Position numbers and translations under genes: made by a program. Below are positions 61,281-64,000 of a stretch of DNA of 64,000 nucleotides, piece after piece. The notes beneath the pieces were generated by a model. That model saw only the letters and a program-made list of their open reading frames with translations. It did no database searches and was not told the origin of the DNA. Position 1 is the stretch's first letter. Every line of letters begins with the position of its first letter. The stretch is from Lentzea albidocapillata (GTDB lineage: Bacteria; Actinomycetota; Actinomycetes; Mycobacteriales; Pseudonocardiaceae), in NCBI RefSeq assembly GCF_000719115.1, contig NZ_JOEA01000012.1:62001-126000 (forward strand), written 5' to 3'.

Positions 61281-62154
61281 GGTCGAAGAACGACGAGACG
61301 CGCGTGATCCGGCCCTTGCGAACCTCCAGTGTCTGGAGGTTGAACGGCCGGAACACACCGTCCTCGCCGCGCAGGTAGAGCCCGAACGCGGGCTGGCCGT
61401 TCGCTTCGGTGGCGATCATCCTGGCGCCGTGCGGGACTGACGGGCACTGGTTCGCGAGGTGCCACGCGACCATGTCCGGGCCCCGGTAGAACTGCGGGTA
61501 CGGCGGCATCTCCCAGACGACGTCCTGCGCGAACATGCCGATGATCGCCGGGATGTCCTTGGCCTCGAAGGCTTTCACCCACCGGTCGAGCAGCGGCTTG
61601 GCCTCCGCCGGTTCGACGACCTCGTCCTCGGTGAGGTCCTTGAGCTGAGCGTGCGCCCGCTGCAGGGCGCTGTTGACGGCCGCCACCGTCATGTCCAACT
61701 CGTCTCCGGTCTCGGCGGCGCTGAGCTTGAGCACGTCGCGCAGGATCAGCACCGCCCGTTGCCTCGGCGGGAGGTACTGCAACGCCGCGACGAACGCCAG
61801 CCGGGTGGACTCGCGTTCGGTGACGATCGCGGCCGGATCGGTCGGGAACGGCTCCAGCCACGGGACCTCGTGGTCCTGGGTGAGCGGGTCGGCCTCGGTG
61901 GCCGCCTGGGTGCCGAGCCCGAACGGCAGCGGGCGTCTGGTGCGGCCGTCCAGGGCGGTGAGGCAGACGTTCGTCGCGATCCGGTACAGCCAGGTGCGGA
62001 CGGACGAACGGCCCTCGAACTGGCCGTACGCCTTCCACGCGCGCAGGTACGTCTCCTGCACCAGGTCCTCGGCGTCGTGCAGCGAGCCGAGCATCCGGTA
62101 GCAGTGCGCGAGAAGCTCCCGTCTGAACGGGTCCGCCGCGGTCGCGAAGTCCAC
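61240..62154 (-). CDS. ECF RNA polymerase sigma factor with SnoaL-like C-terminal domain
   Basis: Protein of 304 aa. Sigma-2 region (LLAHCYRMLGSLHDAEDLVQ, then FEGRSSVRTWLYRIATNVCL), sigma-4 region (LPPRQRAVLILRDVLKLSAA, AVNSALQRAHAQL), then a SnoaL/NTF2-like domain (LLDRWVKAFEAKDIPAIIGM to the end), as in SigJ-type or ECF41/56-type factors. There the C-terminal domain regulates activity in place of an anti-sigma factor. GTG 62154 has AGGAG; GTG 62160 would overlap the WYL gene's stop as GTGA. Confidence 0.93.
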   Translation of the reverse strand: MDFATAADPFRRELLAHCYRMLGSLHDAEDLVQETYLRAWKAYGQFEGRSSVRTWLYRIATNVCLTALDGRTRRPLPFGLGTQAATEADPLTQDHEVPWLEPFPTDPAAIVTERESTRLAFVAALQYLPPRQRAVLILRDVLKLSAAETGDELDMTVAAVNSALQRAHAQLKDLTEDEVVEPAEAKPLLDRWVKAFEAKDIPAIIGMFAQDVVWEMPPYPQFYRGPDMVAWHLANQCPSVPHGARMIATEANGQPAFGLYLRGEDGVFRPFNLQTLEVRKGRITRVSSFFDLSLFPRFGLPSTA

Positions 62155-62156
62155 TG

Positions 62157-63119
62157 TCACTCCTGCACTGTAATGGCGTTGCGGAGTCTGCCGATGAGAA
62201 TCTCGATGTAGTCCCTGAGTTCGACCGGTTCGTGCACCTCGAACTCGAAGCCCAGGAACAGCAGGTGGAACACGATCCGTTCGAGCCCGTCGGCGCCCGT
62301 GCGCATCAGGCAGGACTGGTCGTCGATCGGTTCCAGCGCCGCGGACATCGGCGTGGTGCGTTCCGCGACCGCCTGCATGGGTGCGTGGATCGTGAGCACC
62401 GCCTGGTAGGTGTAGACGCTGGAGGCGACCTGTCGCGACACGAACTCGCCGAGGGACTTCGCCGGCGGTTCGCGGGGCGTGAACCTCGCCGCGAGCGCGG
62501 GTTCCTCGGTGATGCGGTCCACCCGGAACGTTCGCCAGTCCTCTTTGGGCACATCCCACGCGACCAGGTACCACCGGCGGCCGGTGTGCACGAGGCCCTG
62601 CGGTTCCGCCAGCCGTTTCGCGGGCTCGCCCTGCGTCGGGGCGTAGGTGAAGCGCAGCTGCTGGTGATCGCGGCAGGCGGCGGCGATGATCGTGAGCGTC
62701 TCCGGGTCGACCGTAGGGCCCGCGGCCGGCAGGGGAGTGGTGTGCGCCTGAAGTGCCTGCACGCGCCGGCGCAACCTCGTCGGCAGCACCTGTTCGAGCT
62801 TGGTGAGAGCACGGACCGACGTCTCCTCGATGCCCGCGATGGAGCCGTTCGCCGCCGTCCTCAGTCCGACCGCGACGGCGACCGCCTCGTCGTCGTCGAG
62901 CAGGAGCGGCGGGAGTTCCGCACCCGCCCCGAGCTGGTAGCCGCCGGCCGCGCCGGGCAGTGACGTGACGGGATAACCGAGGCTGCGCAACTTGTCCACG
63001 TCACGGCGGATCGTGCGCACGTCGACGCTGAGCCGGCCGGCGAGTTCCGGGCCCGTCCAGTCACGCCGCACCTGCAACAGGGACAGGAGCTTCAGCAGTC
63101 GTGCGGACGTCTCCAGCAT
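62157..63119 (-). CDS. YafY-type HTH/WYL-domain regulator
   Basis: Protein of 320 aa. N-terminal winged helix (LLKLLSLLQVRRDWTGPELA, LSVDVRTIRRDVDKLRSLGY), a middle LLLDDDEAVAVAVGL helix set and a WYL domain around HTGRRWYLVAWDVPKEDWRT. ATG 63119; TAGACT (63132-63127) sits seven nt upstream, a likely -10 with a leaderless start. Directly upstream of, and coupled to, the ECF sigma gene, which it may control. Confidence 0.92.
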   Translation of the reverse strand: MLETSARLLKLLSLLQVRRDWTGPELAGRLSVDVRTIRRDVDKLRSLGYPVTSLPGAAGGYQLGAGAELPPLLLDDDEAVAVAVGLRTAANGSIAGIEETSVRALTKLEQVLPTRLRRRVQALQAHTTPLPAAGPTVDPETLTIIAAACRDHQQLRFTYAPTQGEPAKRLAEPQGLVHTGRRWYLVAWDVPKEDWRTFRVDRITEEPALAARFTPREPPAKSLGEFVSRQVASSVYTYQAVLTIHAPMQAVAERTTPMSAALEPIDDQSCLMRTGADGLERIVFHLLFLGFEFEVHEPVELRDYIEILIGRLRNAITVQE

Positions 63120-63221
63120 GTGGGGAAGTCTAGATTCCGTTGCGGACAACGGCCTGCGGTGGTTAAGGTTCTCGTCATGACTGCCGGGTCGGCCTTGTGC
63201 CGTGAGCGGAACGGTTGCCCG

Positions 63222-63242
63222 GCCCTGACTTGATCAGGGCCC
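63222..63242. repeat. GGCCCTGA/TCAGGGCC hairpin in the S1-gene leader
   Basis: Perfect 8-bp arms with a CTTGA loop, about 60 bp before the small S1 gene. Could terminate upstream transcription or shape the 5-prime leader. Confidence 0.4.
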
Positions 63243-63303
63243 CTCCAGCCCCGCGCCTATCCGCTTTGTGGGATACGCGCTCAGGGAGAGGAGGTGATGC
63301 GCA

Positions 63304-63495
63304 ATGCTTCCCAACGTTGGTGATGTCTTTTCGGGGAAGGTCGTCTCGACCGTTCCCTTCGGTTCGTTCATCGAGCACCCCGCCGGTGCACACGGGCTCC
63401 TGCACGGCCGCCAGGCCGAGGTCGGTGCTTCGGTGCAGGTGAAGGTGCTCGCGGTGGACGCCGAGCAGCAGCGGTTCAGCCTGGAGCTGGCGTGA
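63304..63495 (+). CDS. Small single-domain S1 RNA-binding protein
   Basis: Protein of 63 aa, almost exactly one S1 OB-fold domain: VGDVFSGKVVSTVPFGSFIE, GAHGLLHGRQAEVGASVQVK and VLAVDAEQQRFSLEL. Preceded by a perfect AGGAGGTGA ribosome site. Minimal S1 proteins bind RNA; the role is unknown. Followed by a terminator. Confidence 0.85.
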   Translation: MLPNVGDVFSGKVVSTVPFGSFIEHPAGAHGLLHGRQAEVGASVQVKVLAVDAEQQRFSLELA

Positions 63496-63502
63496 GTTGA
63501 GT

Positions 63503-63532
63503 GCTCGGGCAGAGGCGCCCTGCCCGGGCTTT
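63503..63532. terminator. Terminator after the S1 gene
   Basis: Stem 63503-63512 with 63520-63529 (10 bp, one G.U), 7-nt loop, then TTT on the plus strand. Separates the convergent S1 gene and the edge gene. Confidence 0.8.
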
Positions 63533-63533
63533 C

Positions 63534-64000
63534 TCACGGTTTCCGGTGGTCCGCGCACTCGCCGGTCAGGCGGTCGTGCAGGGTCTTGCGGTGCCCCTCT
63601 TCGAGGGGTGCCGGACCGAGCGCGTCCGCTGGGCTGGTGACGTCGTGCAACAGCCGGTACAACACGACATCCGTTGCGGTGTAAAGCCAATCGTCCGCCT
63701 TGCCGGGCGGTGCGGCGGGTCCGAGCATGTTCTCGAACCACGCCGGGAACAGCAGATCACGTGCCACCGCGTCCTCGATGCGCGCGCGGATCAGCTGTCG
63801 CGTGTGCGCGATGGCCTCGTTGCCGGCCGACTTGGCAACGGTGTCCTTGGCATGCGTGTCGTCGTCCGGGGCTTCCGGGCGTTTCTGGTCCGAGATGGAC
63901 CGCCACTGCTTGTAGTTCTTGCGCCACAAGGCTTCCGCCGTGGGCGGGAGGTGCGTCAGGGCCTCGGCCGCGTCGATCGCCTCGAGGGCCCTCCGGTCGT
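63534..64000 (-). CDS. Hypothetical protein, 5-prime end outside the window
   Basis: The last 155 codons of a minus-strand gene whose start lies beyond 64000. The visible part is helical and charged (RRALEAIDAAEALTHLPPTA, LWRKNYKQWRSISDQKRPE, then LYTATDVVLYRLLHDVTS). No family recognised. Stop TGA at 63534-63536. Confidence 0.6.
   Translation of the reverse strand, partial: DRRALEAIDAAEALTHLPPTAEALWRKNYKQWRSISDQKRPEAPDDDTHAKDTVAKSAGNEAIAHTRQLIRARIEDAVARDLLFPAWFENMLGPAAPPGKADDWLYTATDVVLYRLLHDVTSPADALGPAPLEEGHRKTLHDRLTGECADHRKP

Overview
The window looks like chromosomal DNA of a high-GC mycelial actinomycete, most likely Pseudonocardiaceae (Lentzea/Saccharothrix-like). The grounds are very high GC, many GTG starts, chains of 4-bp ATGA/GTGA gene overlaps, XRE-DUF5753/DUF397 regulators, phosphatidylinositol mannoside genes, a mycothiol-type DinB protein, an ergothioneine operon and F420-type LLM enzymes. 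The genus is inference from gene content only.

Layout. 1-4127: two coupled small unknown genes, a GNAT acetyltransferase, thrS and a HIT-family gene. 4128-8583: an accessory insert with an orphan XRE regulator, several dyads, decayed phage-like reading frames, a secreted protein and small ORFs. 8584-12141: the coupled block pgsA-patA-pimA-NUDIX. 12101-25785: a minus-strand operon (NCS1 permease, nitrilase/ureidopropionase, hydantoinase/dihydropyrimidinase, LLM oxidoreductase, NB-ARC/TPR protein), a region with an eroded esterase and a MerR remnant, then a PucR regulator divergent from an omega-aminotransferase and a (methyl)malonate-semialdehyde dehydrogenase. Together these look like pyrimidine or hydantoin catabolism. 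25846-37632: EF-G2-like GTPase, pdxS, a HelD-like RNA polymerase helicase with a rifamycin-element-like palindrome, XRE-cupin/azlCD, Lrp plus a Met/Cys lyase, an amino-acid permease, then pdxT-yebC. The order thrS-HIT-pgsA-patA-pimA-NUDIX-pdxS-pdxT-yebC is the mycobacterial backbone, here opened by insertions.

37688-47177: TetR/SDR/MFS with two matching operators, an XRE-DUF397 pair, DUF4262 and GNAT genes, a DinB protein, a POT transporter, and a TetR-P450 operon with a 24-bp perfect palindrome. 47184-50283: a large secreted protein (two CBMs, two FN3, sugar dehydrogenase propeller, PEBP domain) behind a LacI-type operator. 50286-52569: a three-gene ATP-grasp RiPP cluster (precursor, ligase, isoaspartyl-methyltransferase homologue), the most exciting locus here. 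52768-56966: egtABCD for ergothioneine. 57065-64000: secreted TAP-like hydrolase, TauE permease, Tat-exported metallophosphoesterase with a LamG-like domain, WYL regulator coupled to an ECF sigma factor, a small S1 protein, and a gene cut by the right edge.

Most convergent gene pairs are separated by long GC-rich hairpins. No tRNA, rRNA, CRISPR array or intact transposase was seen. All domain assignments come from reading motifs; no database search was run.
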